NCBI GenBank assembly: GCA_037501455.1
Contig: CM074857.1
Span: 32,756,001 to 32,820,000, forward strand
Length of the DNA stretch: 64,000 nt
DNA from: Lantana camara
Lineage: Eukaryota; Streptophyta; Magnoliopsida; Lamiales; Verbenaceae
Direction: 5' to 3'
The notes under the pieces were generated by a model, which had not been told where the DNA came from, made no database searches, and was given only the letters and a program-made list of their open reading frames with translations. This document shows, piece by piece, positions 9,003-18,547 of this stretch. The position numbers were made by a program, and so were the translations under genes. The stretch's first letter is position 1; each line of letters opens with the position of its first letter.

Positions 9003-10349
9003 ATGAGACCTCAAGGAGGCAGAAATTCCTCTAATAGAGGAAGAGGTGGAAGGACTATTGCCCAATTTGGAAATCAAAAGCTTATAGCTGAAAATATTGC
9101 AAATATTTCATCATCTTCAAGTAATACACCAAAAGATGATCCTTTATATCAGGAATTTTTAGCTTATAAAGCTAAGAGTAATACTCAAACTGCTCCAACC
9201 TATGCTAATATTGTAGGGGATGAAGAAATTGATTCATCTGAACTACCATATGAGCAAAATGCTCATAAAGAGGTAATATTCCTCCTTGAAGATAAAGATT
9301 TGAGATGGAAAGATAATATCTGGCATCTCATGCAAAGATATTTGGATAATGCATCCTTTACTGCTGGTTCATATAAACAGCGAACCCATTTTGAGAATAT
9401 ACTCAAAGTGACAGGATCCTGTGAATTCACTCATTATTTTACAGGAAAACAAACTAAAGTTTATAGCTTTAGTAAAGTGATTATTAAGCAGATAATATCT
9501 GCTGAAGAGTGGGGAATAAGTACACTCAGAGAAAGAGAATATAGTCTCCAAAATTCCCAAGTTAAAATCAAATTTAATTATTGGGATTATATTGAAGCAT
9601 TTAATAAAGCATTCCTTTACCAGAATGAGCTTCACAAACATTCATGGGTTTTTAAAATCTGTCCAAATGTTTATAACAAGGACATTCCAAATTGGTTATA
9701 CCAATGGTGGCTCAATTTTGGCCCTACAGCAAAAATTTTGCCAAATAATTTTCAGGAATTATATTCTCAATGGGTAGAAATTTCTCCCAAAATTCTTGAT
9801 GCTCAGAACAATGGAAAATGGATTGAAGGAATGCCTTTTCTCCATTTCTTCACTGAATTTGGTATCCCTTGGATTTGGAAATGGGAACCAGAGTTGGGAG
9901 AAACCCAACAGAAGATACCTTGTTTATTCAGAACCTTTTATACTAAGTTCTGGAAGAAAATGTTGGCTCTTAATAAAGAAGGAAGTATGGAAGGCCAAGA
10001 GACCATTGATAATATCAAGACAAGAATCCATGAATATATTATTCAGGAGGAACAAAATAAAACACCTAGTCCATTTGAATATATTTCAAAGAAATTATAT
10101 TTTCAAAAAGGACAAGTTTCGGATGAAGAAAAAGTGGCTTCCTATCTTAAGGAAGTAAAGAAAGATTTAATGAAAAATCTAAGTTTTGATACACAATCCA
10201 GTGCCTCTATGGATACTTTATCCAATGATGAATATTGTCCAGCTGGAGAAGCTCAAAATCCTTATGAGGATATGTTCGAAGATTTGGACCAGGTTATTCA
10301 AAAATATTTGAATAAAGAAGGAAAAGGAAAGGATAAGATGGGACCTTGA
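9003..10349 (+). CDS. Unit A P6: 448-aa distal protein of unknown function
   Basis: Start at ATG 9003 directly after TTTTTCAGG, a splice-acceptor-like sequence, 18 nt after the P5 stop. The N terminus has RGG-type repeats (GGRNSSNRGRGGR), which suggests RNA binding. A disordered region runs to about residue 90. A conserved-looking globular part follows with KHSWVFKICPNVYNK, IPNWLYQWW and FFTEFGIPWIWKWEPE, then a helical acidic C terminus. By size and position it corresponds to the distal ORF2-type proteins of florendovirus/petuvirus-like elements; inclusion-body/translation transactivator is one proposed role for a distal caulimovirid gene, but I cannot show it here. It is almost identical to unit B and nearly all present in unit 0. 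Confidence 0.8.
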   Translation: MRPQGGRNSSNRGRGGRTIAQFGNQKLIAENIANISSSSSNTPKDDPLYQEFLAYKAKSNTQTAPTYANIVGDEEIDSSELPYEQNAHKEVIFLLEDKDLRWKDNIWHLMQRYLDNASFTAGSYKQRTHFENILKVTGSCEFTHYFTGKQTKVYSFSKVIIKQIISAEEWGISTLREREYSLQNSQVKIKFNYWDYIEAFNKAFLYQNELHKHSWVFKICPNVYNKDIPNWLYQWWLNFGPTAKILPNNFQELYSQWVEISPKILDAQNNGKWIEGMPFLHFFTEFGIPWIWKWEPELGETQQKIPCLFRTFYTKFWKKMLALNKEGSMEGQETIDNIKTRIHEYIIQEEQNKTPSPFEYISKKLYFQKGQVSDEEKVASYLKEVKKDLMKNLSFDTQSSASMDTLSNDEYCPAGEAQNPYEDMFEDLDQVIQKYLNKEGKGKDKMGP

Positions 10350-10964
10350 AAGGATGATATGCCAACCACCCATCAAATACCATTTGCGGAAAGAATTGCC
10401 CGTTGTTTTGTTGGACATGGTTTTAATAAAGTAACCATGGTTTTATTAAAGTTGTACTTTGCACATTTATAATGGTGCAAATAGTTTAGGTTAGTTTTTA
10501 GTTCCGGATTTCAAATCCGAAATTTTTGTGTATTTATAGGTGAGTTCGTGACTGCATTAGGCAGAGCGAAAATTATCAAGTTTATAAATTTTCTAGTTTG
10601 TAAACATTTCATTCGGAGTGAAAGATTTTGCAATCCTGCAAAAAAAAAAAAAAAAAAAAAATTATTTCTGGGATGGTTAGAATTAAAATAAGCCGAGATT
10701 AGATTTAAAACCGAAGTCTGGTTTCGCCCGTTTTGTTGCCATGATTTAGGCGTTTTAAGGGCTTGCCACCATGACTGGTTAATAATCATATCTCTAGCTT
10801 ATTTAATCCTGTAAAACTACCATGTACAGTATAAGGTTTTTTGAAATTTTACTGTCTTTATTTTATCCTTATTCCGCCTTAATAAAAGATCCCTATGAAA
10901 TGGTATCAGAGCCATGGGTTATTGATCTTAATTTCTGGTATTATTTAACACATTCATTCTGCAT
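10350..10964 (+). promoter_or_regulatory. Promoter and leader of unit B, with a ~145-bp deletion
   Basis: It contains the palindrome CGGATTT C AAATCCG, TATA box TATTTATA at 10531-10538, AATAAA polyadenylation signal at 10881-10886 and the primer site at 10901. After TGCAATCCTGCA (10639) the leader jumps to the A-tract. The other leaders (2812-2951, 18151-18290) have about 145 bp here, including the GTAAGT donor and two short ORFs. So transcripts entering unit B lack the donor. Confidence 0.75.
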
Positions 10965-10968
10965 ATGA
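10822..10968 (+). CDS. Leader short ORF (48 codons) overlapping the P1 start by ATGA
   Basis: The ATG at 10822 opens a 48-codon frame that passes through the polyadenylation signal and the primer site and ends in TGA at 10966-10968, sharing bases with the P1 ATG at 10965 (ATGA). Long leaders with several short ORFs are the rule in caulimovirids, where ribosome shunting or re-initiation bypasses them. The peptide itself is probably not functional; the stop/start overlap may be. Confidence 0.45.
   Translation: MYSIRFFEILLSLFYPYSALIKDPYEMVSEPWVIDLNFWYYLTHSFCI
10901..10914 (+). other. Primer-binding site for initiator tRNA-Met
   Basis: TGGTATCAGAGCCA is complementary to the last 14 nt of plant initiator tRNA-Met. 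This is the start of minus-strand DNA synthesis and by convention position 1 of a caulimovirid genome. It is the only complete copy in the array: unit A lost it to the inverted repeat and the right end keeps 8 nt (18540-18547). Confidence 0.9.
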
Positions 10969-11588
10969 TGAATATGTTTAGAAACAGGGATACTGTTAAA
11001 AACAGTATCGAAGAGGAATATGATATCCCTCAAAATCTTGATCTTCTTAATAAATGGACTATTCCTAAAATAGATCCTACTATTATTTATAAATTTGGAA
11101 CTTTTGATAGATTAAGTTTCAAGCATGTGGTTAAAACTACAGAAGAAACTATTCTTATAGAAAGTAATTTTAGTAGATCTGAGATTACTACTCGAAGATC
11201 TATTAAATGGGATGAAATAACTTTCCCTGAAAATTGGATAATTGAGCAAGCTGTTCCTGCTCAACCTAATACTAGTTATAATCCAACTAGTATTCTTCAA
11301 ACTTCTGAAGGAAATGTTCAAATAAGTTTTGAACCCTCCAGAAACCTTATAGGAAGAAGCAATAGGTCTTATGCAAGATCTAAATTTCATCATCATATTT
11401 CCCCTATATATTTTACACAATCTCCTTCAAGAGCTTCTACTTTTCAAATAAGAGAAACAGAATCTGTTGAAGAATCTGATTTTGAAAGGGTTGAAGAATT
11501 AAAAATTCAACCTGATAATATTGTGAAAGGCATTTACAATGTCAAAGATGCAGATATAACTGCTTCAGAAATGAATTTTTCTTTATAA
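10965..11588 (+). CDS. Unit B P1: 207-aa protein, possible movement-protein remnant
   Basis: The same protein as at 3454-4077 with two substitutions, here behind an undamaged primer site and leader end. The ATGATG start overlaps the stop of the leader short ORF, and the stop overlaps the P2 start (TAATG). Because both units have the same length and the same blocks, the short form is the inherited state of this element and not a lesion of one copy. Function in transport is doubtful because no 30K-type core is visible. Confidence 0.7.
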   Translation: MMNMFRNRDTVKNSIEEEYDIPQNLDLLNKWTIPKIDPTIIYKFGTFDRLSFKHVVKTTEETILIESNFSRSEITTRRSIKWDEITFPENWIIEQAVPAQPNTSYNPTSILQTSEGNVQISFEPSRNLIGRSNRSYARSKFHHHISPIYFTQSPSRASTFQIRETESVEESDFERVEELKIQPDNIVKGIYNVKDADITASEMNFSL

Positions 11589-14337
11589 TGATTAATAAAC
11601 CAAAAATTGATTTTAGTCCGGGTTCTCCGGCAAGAAAACAAATTCAAAATGATTTTAATCTTCCCAAATGGGAACCATTTAAAAAATGGCTTTATGAAAA
11701 CTTTTCTAAAGAAGATAGAAAAATATTTCAAGAAGAATTTTATAAAGATCTTTCTGAAAAGAACTTAAAAATATCTTTTGTCCCTTGGTTTATAACCAAG
11801 TATGTCGAAAATCATATCTCTGTTATTGAGAGAGAATACAGACTTACCCATAGTGGAGAAATTTTAAAAGCAAATTTTCCTCCTCCTTACTCTTTCTCTA
11901 TAGAGAAAGGGAATGAGATCCGATTTTATAATGCATTTCAAAAATTATTTGAAAACAATACTTTGCCTATTACTTTACAGCATATGAACAATATGGTTCA
12001 ACAGCATAATTTTACTAATATGTATTTAATTGTGCTAGGAGAAAATATTTCTTCGTTGAGTAAAAGAGTTGAAAAACTTATATCTGATATTAATAATTTG
12101 AATATTCAGAATAATAATGAAAAACTCCAAGAAGTATCTAGGGGAATTATCCCTAGTATTCAACCTCCTCCTGAAGTCAAGGATTTTAAATTAAAATCTA
12201 TGACTGATCTTGAAAAAATTCTTGATGAAAAATTCAAAGGACTCAAAATTAGTGCTCTTAATAAGGAATTTGCAGACAGTATGTCTGAAAATGAAGGTTT
12301 TCATAATACTGTAAAAGATGAAGTTAATAAATTATCTAAATATGCTGATAAGCCGACTCAAAGGATGTATTATTATCCTAGGCCTACTCCTCAAGATATT
12401 CTTCTTGAAGAAAACGAGTATATGTTTAATAATTCCTACAGCGGGAAAAATATCTATGAATGGAATATAGATGGATTCGCTGAAAGACAAATTTATAATA
12501 CTGTTCATAGAATGCTTATGTATAACACTATTTGTAAAACTAATGGTAATAGAGATAAAGATATTGCCAAAATGATAATTGCTGGATTCACTGGTCAATT
12601 AAAAGGCTGGTGGGATCATTATCTTACTGATGCTAATAAGCAAGATATTATAAATACTGTTAAAAATGAAAATGGGATTGATACCCAAGATGCTGTTTAT
12701 ACTTTGATTGTTAATATCATTGAACATTTTACTGGTAGATTTTCGAAAAATAGTGATAATATCAGAACTCTTCTCCAGAATTTCAGATGTAAAACTCTTA
12801 CATCTTTTAGATGGTATAAGGATACTTTCCTTAGTAGAGTTATGGAACTCCCTGAATCTAATAGTACTCATTGGAAGTCCAAATTTATAGATGGTTTACC
12901 CTCTCTTTTTGCTGAAAGGGTTAGAAAAACCCTTAGGCAAGGGGATGTTAATATTAATTATGATAGTTATAATTATGGGCAACTTATAGCTGTTTGTAAA
13001 ACGGAAGAATTAGCTTTATGTAATGAGATAAAGCTAAGCCAACAAATTAAAAGGCATAATATCAGTGAAAGAAGACAACTAGGTCAATTTTGTGATCAGT
13101 TTGGGATTTCTAATCCTCCTTTAGAAAAAGATAAGAATAATAAAAGAAAGAAATTTCATAAAACTCCTGAGTTTTCTAAACATAAACATAAAAAACGAAG
13201 GGAGAAGAGAGAAATGAGAAGAGAGAAAAGGAAGACTAATAGTCCTCCTATATTTGTCGGAAATGTGGTAAGATTGGCCATTATGCTAATCAATGTTGGA
13301 CTAAGAAAAAAATCAGAAGCTTAGAGGTTGATGATAATATTAAGGACACTCTTTGCAAAATTCTTTTAAATTCAGATTCTGAAACTGAAAAATCACTACA
13401 TTCAGATGATTTAGAAGTTTTGGAAAACGAAAATTATTCTTCTGAATCAGAAGAATGTGAACCTTGTAAAAATGGTTTAATATGTGATAATCAGGATGAT
13501 TCTTCATATATGGAAGAAGGAACTATTTATCAAATTCTTTCTCAATTCCAAGAAATAAATGTTATCACTAATGATAATATTCTTGATATTTTAAAAACAA
13601 TTCAAGATCCTGATGTGAGATCAAAAATTATTGATCAAATTAATAATTTTAATAATTCAGAACAAAATCAAAGTTTTCAAGGAGATTCTGAACCATATAC
13701 TATGGCAGAAGTTCAAAAAATTTTGAAAAAGAGACAAACTTTCAATCATCCCTCTACTACAATTGATTTATCTTTGGAGATTCAAAATCTTAAAAAAGAG
13801 ATAAAAGATTTGAAAAATGATAATAAACATCTTGAAGAAAGAGTTTTCAAATTGGAAATAAGCCGTGGAAAACAAGTTTATATTCCTGAAGAAGAAGAAA
13901 ATCAAATTACTTTTTCTGAAGAAGGTAATTTTCTTTCAACTCTTGAAATGGTTATATCACAAAAATGGTTTATAAAAATTTCTCTTTTAATTGATGGAAA
14001 TTATAAACAAGATCTTATAGCTCTTGTTGATAGTGGTGCAGATTTAAATTGTATCCAGGAAGGTATTATTCCGACCAGGTATTTTCATAAAACTACTCAT
14101 TCTATAAGTGCTGCCAATGGTCAGAAAATGAAAATTAATTATAAACTTCCTAAAGCTTATATTTGCAAAAATAAAGTTTGCATTCCTAATAGCTTTCTTT
14201 TGGTAAAAAATATTACCAACCAAGTTATACTTGGGACACCTTTTTTAAAGAAAATATTTCCCATAAAAAATATTGATGAAAAAGGTTTTATTGGGACTTT
14301 TGAAGGAAAAAGAGATATCTTTCCAATTTATTATTGA
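11588..14337 (+). pseudogene. Unit B P2: capsid-protease gene broken by a 1-nt deletion before the zinc knuckle
   Basis: Compared with unit A, one T is missing at 13250/13251 (CTCCTATATTTG against CTCCTATTATTTG). The frame then runs out at 13324, so translation stops inside the capsid gene just upstream of the CCHC motif, and the zinc knuckle, coiled coil and protease (DSGAD near 14029) are left in another frame that is open to 14337. Apart from this, only scattered substitutions separate it from unit A (for example V/I before QPPPEV, S/N in LMYNTICK). The capsid core alone could be made; protease could not from this frame. Confidence 0.9.
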
Positions 14338-15889
14338 ACCCTTTACTAGAGTTTTAAACCAAATAAAGGATTCTTTAATTAATAGAAAGGAAAAACAAAT
14401 TAATTTTCTTAAACAGGAAATTGATTTCAATAATATTGATAATATTTTAAAAAATATTAAATTACAAGAAAAAATTAAATTCCTTCATAATCAATTTTCG
14501 TTACAAATATGTAATGATCATCCCAATGCTTTTTGGGATAGAAAGAAACATATAGTTTCTCTTCCTTATGAGGAAGAATTTGATGAAAAGAAAATTCCTA
14601 CAAAGGCAAGACCTTGTCAAATGAATAAAGATTATTTAGATCTTTGTAAAAAAGAGATTGAATCTCTTCAAAATAAAGGGCTAATTAGACCCTCTAAATC
14701 TCCTTGGTCATGTACAACTTTTTATGTTAATAAAAAAGCCGAACAAGAAAGAGGAGTTCCCAGGTTAGTCATCAACTATAAACCTCTTAATATTGCTCTT
14801 AAATGGATAAGATATCCAATTCCTAATAAAAAGGATTTATTAGATAGACTATATGATGCTTTAATATTTTCTAAATTTGATTTAAAATCAGGATATTGGC
14901 AAATTCAAATTCATAATAAAGATATTTATAAAACTGCTTTTAATGTTCCTTTTGGACAGTATGAATGGAAAGTTATGCCATTTGGGTTAAAAAATGCCCC
15001 TTCAGAATTTCAAAATATTATGAATGATATTTTCAATCCTTATAGTGATTTCATAATTGTTTATATTGATGATATCTTAGTATTTTCAAAAAATATTGAA
15101 AGTCATTTTAAACATCTTGATATATTCAAGAAAATTGTTATCCAAAATGGTTTGGTCATATCTAAGCCAAAAATGCTTCTTTTTCAAACTAAAATAAGAT
15201 TTTTAGGCCATAATATTGAAAAAGGAAAAATAATTCCTATTAATAGAAGTATAGAATTTGCTTCAAAATTTCCGAATCAAATTACTGATAAAACTCAACT
15301 TCAAAGATTTCTTGGGAGTTTAAATTATATTTCCCCTTATTATAAAAATCTTGCTGAAGATACAGCAATTCTTTATGATAGATTAAAGAAGAATCCAAAA
15401 CCTTGGACAGAGAATCATACTCAGGCCATTAAAAAAATCAAGGATAGAGTTATAAATCTTCCTTGTTTAATGCTTGCTAATCCAAATTGGAATAAGATTA
15501 TAGAGACTGATGCCTCGGAGATAGGATATGGAGGAATTCTTAAACAGATATCTCCTCATAACCAACAAGAATACCTTGTTAGATTCCACTCTGGAAAGTG
15601 GAAAGATAGTCAGAAAAATTATGCTACTATAGCCAAAGAAATTTTAGCCATTCTTAAATGTGTTTTGAAATTTCAAGATGATTTATACAATCAGAAATTT
15701 GTTATTAAGACAGATTGTCAAGCTGCTAAATATATGTTTAATAAAAATTTTGACCATGAAGTTTCTAAGCAAATGTTTGCTAGATGGCAGGCTCAATTAG
15801 CCCCTTTTGATTTTGAAATCATTTATAAAAAAGGAATTGACAATAGTCTTCCTGACTTCTTAACTCGTGAATATTTACAGGATGAGTAA
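14276..15889 (+). CDS. Unit B P3: reverse transcriptase-RNase H, intact
   Basis: The same protein as unit A P3 with an A-to-T substitution (SCTTFYVN) and one extra C-terminal residue. The ATG at 14276 overlaps the protease frame. YIDD and the RNase H aspartates are kept. Its last codons overlap the P4 start (GATGAGTAA), which is how the ancestral arrangement probably looked. Confidence 0.92.
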   Translation: MKKVLLGLLKEKEISFQFIIEPFTRVLNQIKDSLINRKEKQINFLKQEIDFNNIDNILKNIKLQEKIKFLHNQFSLQICNDHPNAFWDRKKHIVSLPYEEEFDEKKIPTKARPCQMNKDYLDLCKKEIESLQNKGLIRPSKSPWSCTTFYVNKKAEQERGVPRLVINYKPLNIALKWIRYPIPNKKDLLDRLYDALIFSKFDLKSGYWQIQIHNKDIYKTAFNVPFGQYEWKVMPFGLKNAPSEFQNIMNDIFNPYSDFIIVYIDDILVFSKNIESHFKHLDIFKKIVIQNGLVISKPKMLLFQTKIRFLGHNIEKGKIIPINRSIEFASKFPNQITDKTQLQRFLGSLNYISPYYKNLAEDTAILYDRLKKNPKPWTENHTQAIKKIKDRVINLPCLMLANPNWNKIIETDASEIGYGGILKQISPHNQQEYLVRFHSGKWKDSQKNYATIAKEILAILKCVLKFQDDLYNQKFVIKTDCQAAKYMFNKNFDHEVSKQMFARWQAQLAPFDFEIIYKKGIDNSLPDFLTREYLQDE

Positions 15890-16175
15890 TCCCAGAAGAT
15901 TGAAGGAATCATCTTCCCATAGATTTGATAGAAATATCAATTGGGAAAGAGCCAAGAAAATTCACAATTACGTGAAATATTTAGTGTTCCTTTCTAGGGA
16001 ACATGAGAAGAATGTCATCTATTGGGATAATAGGATTAATGAAATCCTTGACCCAAGAAATAATCTGGATTATATAACCAGGAAAAGTAGTTATACTTAT
16101 GCTAGTATGAATGTTAATACTAGCATTGATAATCATGAAAGACTTTTGAATGAAATTACTTATTATATTGCTTAA
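15882..16175 (+). CDS. Unit B P4: 97-aa protein of unknown function
   Basis: ATG at 15882 within ATTTACAGGATGAG, overlapping the P3 stop by 8 nt. The sequence is basic at the N terminus (SNPRRLKESSSHRFDRN), then aromatic/charged (KIHNYVKYLVFLSREHEK) and a polar C-terminal half. I recognise no domain. The gene lies where other caulimovirids of this layout have nothing or an intergenic region. The frame is kept open in unit A even though its start is lost there, which fits recent loss. The TTTACAG before the ATG suggests expression from a spliced RNA. Confidence 0.65.
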   Translation: MSNPRRLKESSSHRFDRNINWERAKKIHNYVKYLVFLSREHEKNVIYWDNRINEILDPRNNLDYITRKSSYTYASMNVNTSIDNHERLLNEITYYIA

Positions 16176-16185
16176 TCTTGCAGGT

Positions 16186-16494
16186 ATGGAATCTTCTAAT
16201 AGGAAGATAAATGTGATAAATTGGGCAGAATTCAAATATGAGTTCGATCCCCCTTTATTTGGTCCCTTTGATATTAGGACTAATATTAAACCACCTGGAC
16301 TTGATATGGTCTGGCGTCATAGATTGTTGATACCAAAGCTCATAGCTTTACAGAAATATCTTGAAGCTCAAATTGAGCAAACTAAATCTTTATGCATCTA
16401 TATTATGGATAAGAATGCACTTGATCATTATATCAAGGAAGATGAGAAACAGCTTATAGCTGTAAAAAATAGATTAAAAAAGCTAATAGCTTAA
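16186..16494 (+). CDS. Unit B P5: 102-aa protein of unknown function
   Basis: Identical to the unit A copy. The start at 16186 follows CTTGCAGGT; the P4 stop is 10 nt upstream. It has a helix-rich middle and lysine-rich C terminus, and repeated TATAGCT-type words in its DNA. It is a conserved small frame of the element, but no homologue comes to mind. Confidence 0.65.
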   Translation: MESSNRKINVINWAEFKYEFDPPLFGPFDIRTNIKPPGLDMVWRHRLLIPKLIALQKYLEAQIEQTKSLCIYIMDKNALDHYIKEDEKQLIAVKNRLKKLIA

Positions 16495-16512
16495 TTCTAT
16501 TAATTTTTCAGG

Positions 16513-17859
16513 ATGAGACCTCAAGGAGGCAGAAATTCCTCTAATAGAGGAAGAGGTGGAAGGACTATTGCCCAATTTGGAAATCAAAAGCTTATAGCTG
16601 AAAATATTGCAAATATTTCATCATCTTCAAGTAATACACCAAAAGATGATCCTTTATATCAGGAATTTTTAGCTTATAAAGCTAAGAGTAATACTCAAAC
16701 TGCTCCAACCTATGCTAATATTGTAGGGGATGAAGAAATTGATTCATCTGAACTACCATATGAGCAAAATGCTCATAAAGAGGTAATATTCCTCCTTGAA
16801 GATAAAGATTTGAGATGGAAAGATAATATCTGGCATCTCATGCAAAGATATTTGGATAATGCATCCTTTACTGCTGGTTCATATAAACAGCGAACCCATT
16901 TTGAGAATATACTCAAAGTGACAGGATCCTGTGAATTCACTCATTATTTTACAGGAAAACAAACTAAAGTTTATAGCTTTAGTAAAGTGATTATTAAGCA
17001 GATAATATCTGCTGAAGAGTGGGGAATAAGTACACTCAGAGAAAGAGAATATAGTCTCCAAAATTCCCAAGTTAAAATCAAATTTAATTATTGGGATTAT
17101 ATTGAAGCATTTAATAAAGCATTCCTTTACCAGAATGAGCTTCACAAACATTCATGGGTTTTTAAAATCTGTCCAAATGTTTATAACAAGGACATTCCAA
17201 ATTGGTTATACCAATGGTGGCTCAATTTTGGCCCTACAGCAAAAATTTTGCCAAATAATTTTCAGGAATTATATTCTCAATGGGTAGAAATTTCTCCCAA
17301 AATTCTTGATGCTCAGAACAATGGAAAATGGATTGAAGGAATGCCTTTTCTCCATTTCTTCACTGAATTTGGTATCCCTTGGATTTGGAAATGGGAACCA
17401 GAGTTGGGAGAAACCCAACAGAAGATACCTTGTTTATTCAGAACCTTTTATACTAAGTTCTGGAAGAAAATGTTGGCTCTTAATAAAGAAGGAAGTATGG
17501 AAGGCCAAGAGACCATTGATAATATCAAGACAAGAATCCATGAATATATTATTCAGGAGGAACAAAATAAAACTCCTAGTCCATTTGAATATATTTCAAA
17601 GAAATTATATTTTCAAAAAGGACAAGTTTCGGATGAAGAAAAAGTGGCTTCCTATCTTAAGGAAGTAAAGAAAGATTTAATGAAAAATCTAAGTTTTGAT
17701 ACACAATCCAGTGCCTCTATGGATACTTTATCCAATGATGAATATTGTCCAGCTGGAGAAGCTCAAAATCCTTATGAGGATATGTTCGAAGATTTGGACC
17801 AGGTTATTCAAAAATATTTGAATAAAGAAGGAAAAGGAAAGGATAAGATGGGACCTTGA
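16513..17859 (+). CDS. Unit B P6: 448-aa distal protein
   Basis: Same protein as 9003-10349: RGG-type N terminus, central tryptophan-rich globular part (IPNWLYQWW, IPWIWKWEPE), acidic C terminus ending KGKDKMGP. The start follows TTTTTCAGG. Only a synonymous difference was noticed against unit A. Both full copies are uninterrupted, which contrasts with the lesions in P2, P4 and the leaders. Confidence 0.8.
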   Translation: MRPQGGRNSSNRGRGGRTIAQFGNQKLIAENIANISSSSSNTPKDDPLYQEFLAYKAKSNTQTAPTYANIVGDEEIDSSELPYEQNAHKEVIFLLEDKDLRWKDNIWHLMQRYLDNASFTAGSYKQRTHFENILKVTGSCEFTHYFTGKQTKVYSFSKVIIKQIISAEEWGISTLREREYSLQNSQVKIKFNYWDYIEAFNKAFLYQNELHKHSWVFKICPNVYNKDIPNWLYQWWLNFGPTAKILPNNFQELYSQWVEISPKILDAQNNGKWIEGMPFLHFFTEFGIPWIWKWEPELGETQQKIPCLFRTFYTKFWKKMLALNKEGSMEGQETIDNIKTRIHEYIIQEEQNKTPSPFEYISKKLYFQKGQVSDEEKVASYLKEVKKDLMKNLSFDTQSSASMDTLSNDEYCPAGEAQNPYEDMFEDLDQVIQKYLNKEGKGKDKMGP

Positions 17860-18543
17860 AAGGATGATATGCCAACCACCCATCAAATACCATTTGCGGA
17901 AAGAATTGCCCGTTGTTTTGTTGGACATGGTTTTAATAAAGTAACCATGGTTTTATTAAAGTTGTACTTTGCACATTTATAATGGTGCAAATAGTTTAGG
18001 TTAGTTTTTAGTTCCGGATTTCAAATCCGAAATTTTTGTGTATTTATAGGTGAGTTCGTGACTGCAATAGGCAGAGCGAAAATTATCAAGTTTATAAATT
18101 TTCTAGTTTGTAAACATTTCATTCGGAGTGAAAGATTTTGCAATCCTGCATAATTGGTGTCAAGAATTAATAAGTAAGTAATTTTACTCCTTTAAATTTA
18201 TATATCTGTTTCTGCCGCCTACTATGGCTGGCTAATTCTCTTTGTGTTGAATAATATCATGTTATTAAGATCAATATTCATGGTGGATTAAAAAAAAAAT
18301 TTATTTCTGGGATGGTTAGAATTAAAATAAGCCGAGATTAGATTTAAAACCGAAGTCTGGTTTCGCCCGTTTTGTTGCCATGATTTAGGCGTTTTAAGGG
18401 CTTGCCACCATGACAGGTTAATAATCATATCTCTAGCTTATTTAATCCTGTAAAACTACCATGTATAGTATAAGGTTTTTTGAAATTTTACTGTCTTTGT
18501 TTTATCCTTATTCCGCCTTAATAAAAGATCCCTATGAAATGGT

Positions 18544-18547
<4 letters not shown>
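17860..18547 (+). promoter_or_regulatory. Promoter and leader after unit B, cut in the primer site
   Basis: The most complete leader of the array: TATTTATA at 18041-18048, an AUG-free stretch, donor core GTAAGT at 18174-18179, several short ORFs, a short A-tract (18291-18299), AATAAA at 18520-18525, and the first 8 nt of the primer site (18540-18547) before (AT)n. A transcript starting at the unit A/B promoter could end here and be terminally redundant. Confidence 0.7.

Larger units (their letters stand above)
1672..18547 (+). mobile_element. Endogenous caulimovirid (plant pararetrovirus) tandem array: partial unit 0, units A and B
   Basis: Head-to-tail repeats with a period of about 7.51 kb between coding regions (7.64 kb from primer site to primer site in B). 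Each full unit has a promoter with TATTTATA, a long leader with short ORFs, a 14-nt tRNA-Met primer-binding site, and genes P1 to P6. P2 has a CCHC knuckle and an aspartic protease, P3 a YIDD reverse transcriptase and RNase H. There are no LTRs and no integrase, which marks Caulimoviridae rather than a Ty3 retrotransposon. The left end breaks inside P6 next to (AT)n. The right end breaks 8 nt into the primer site and runs straight into (AT)n. No target-site duplication is discernible, as expected for insertion by end joining. All units carry lesions and none appears replication-competent. Confidence 0.9.
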
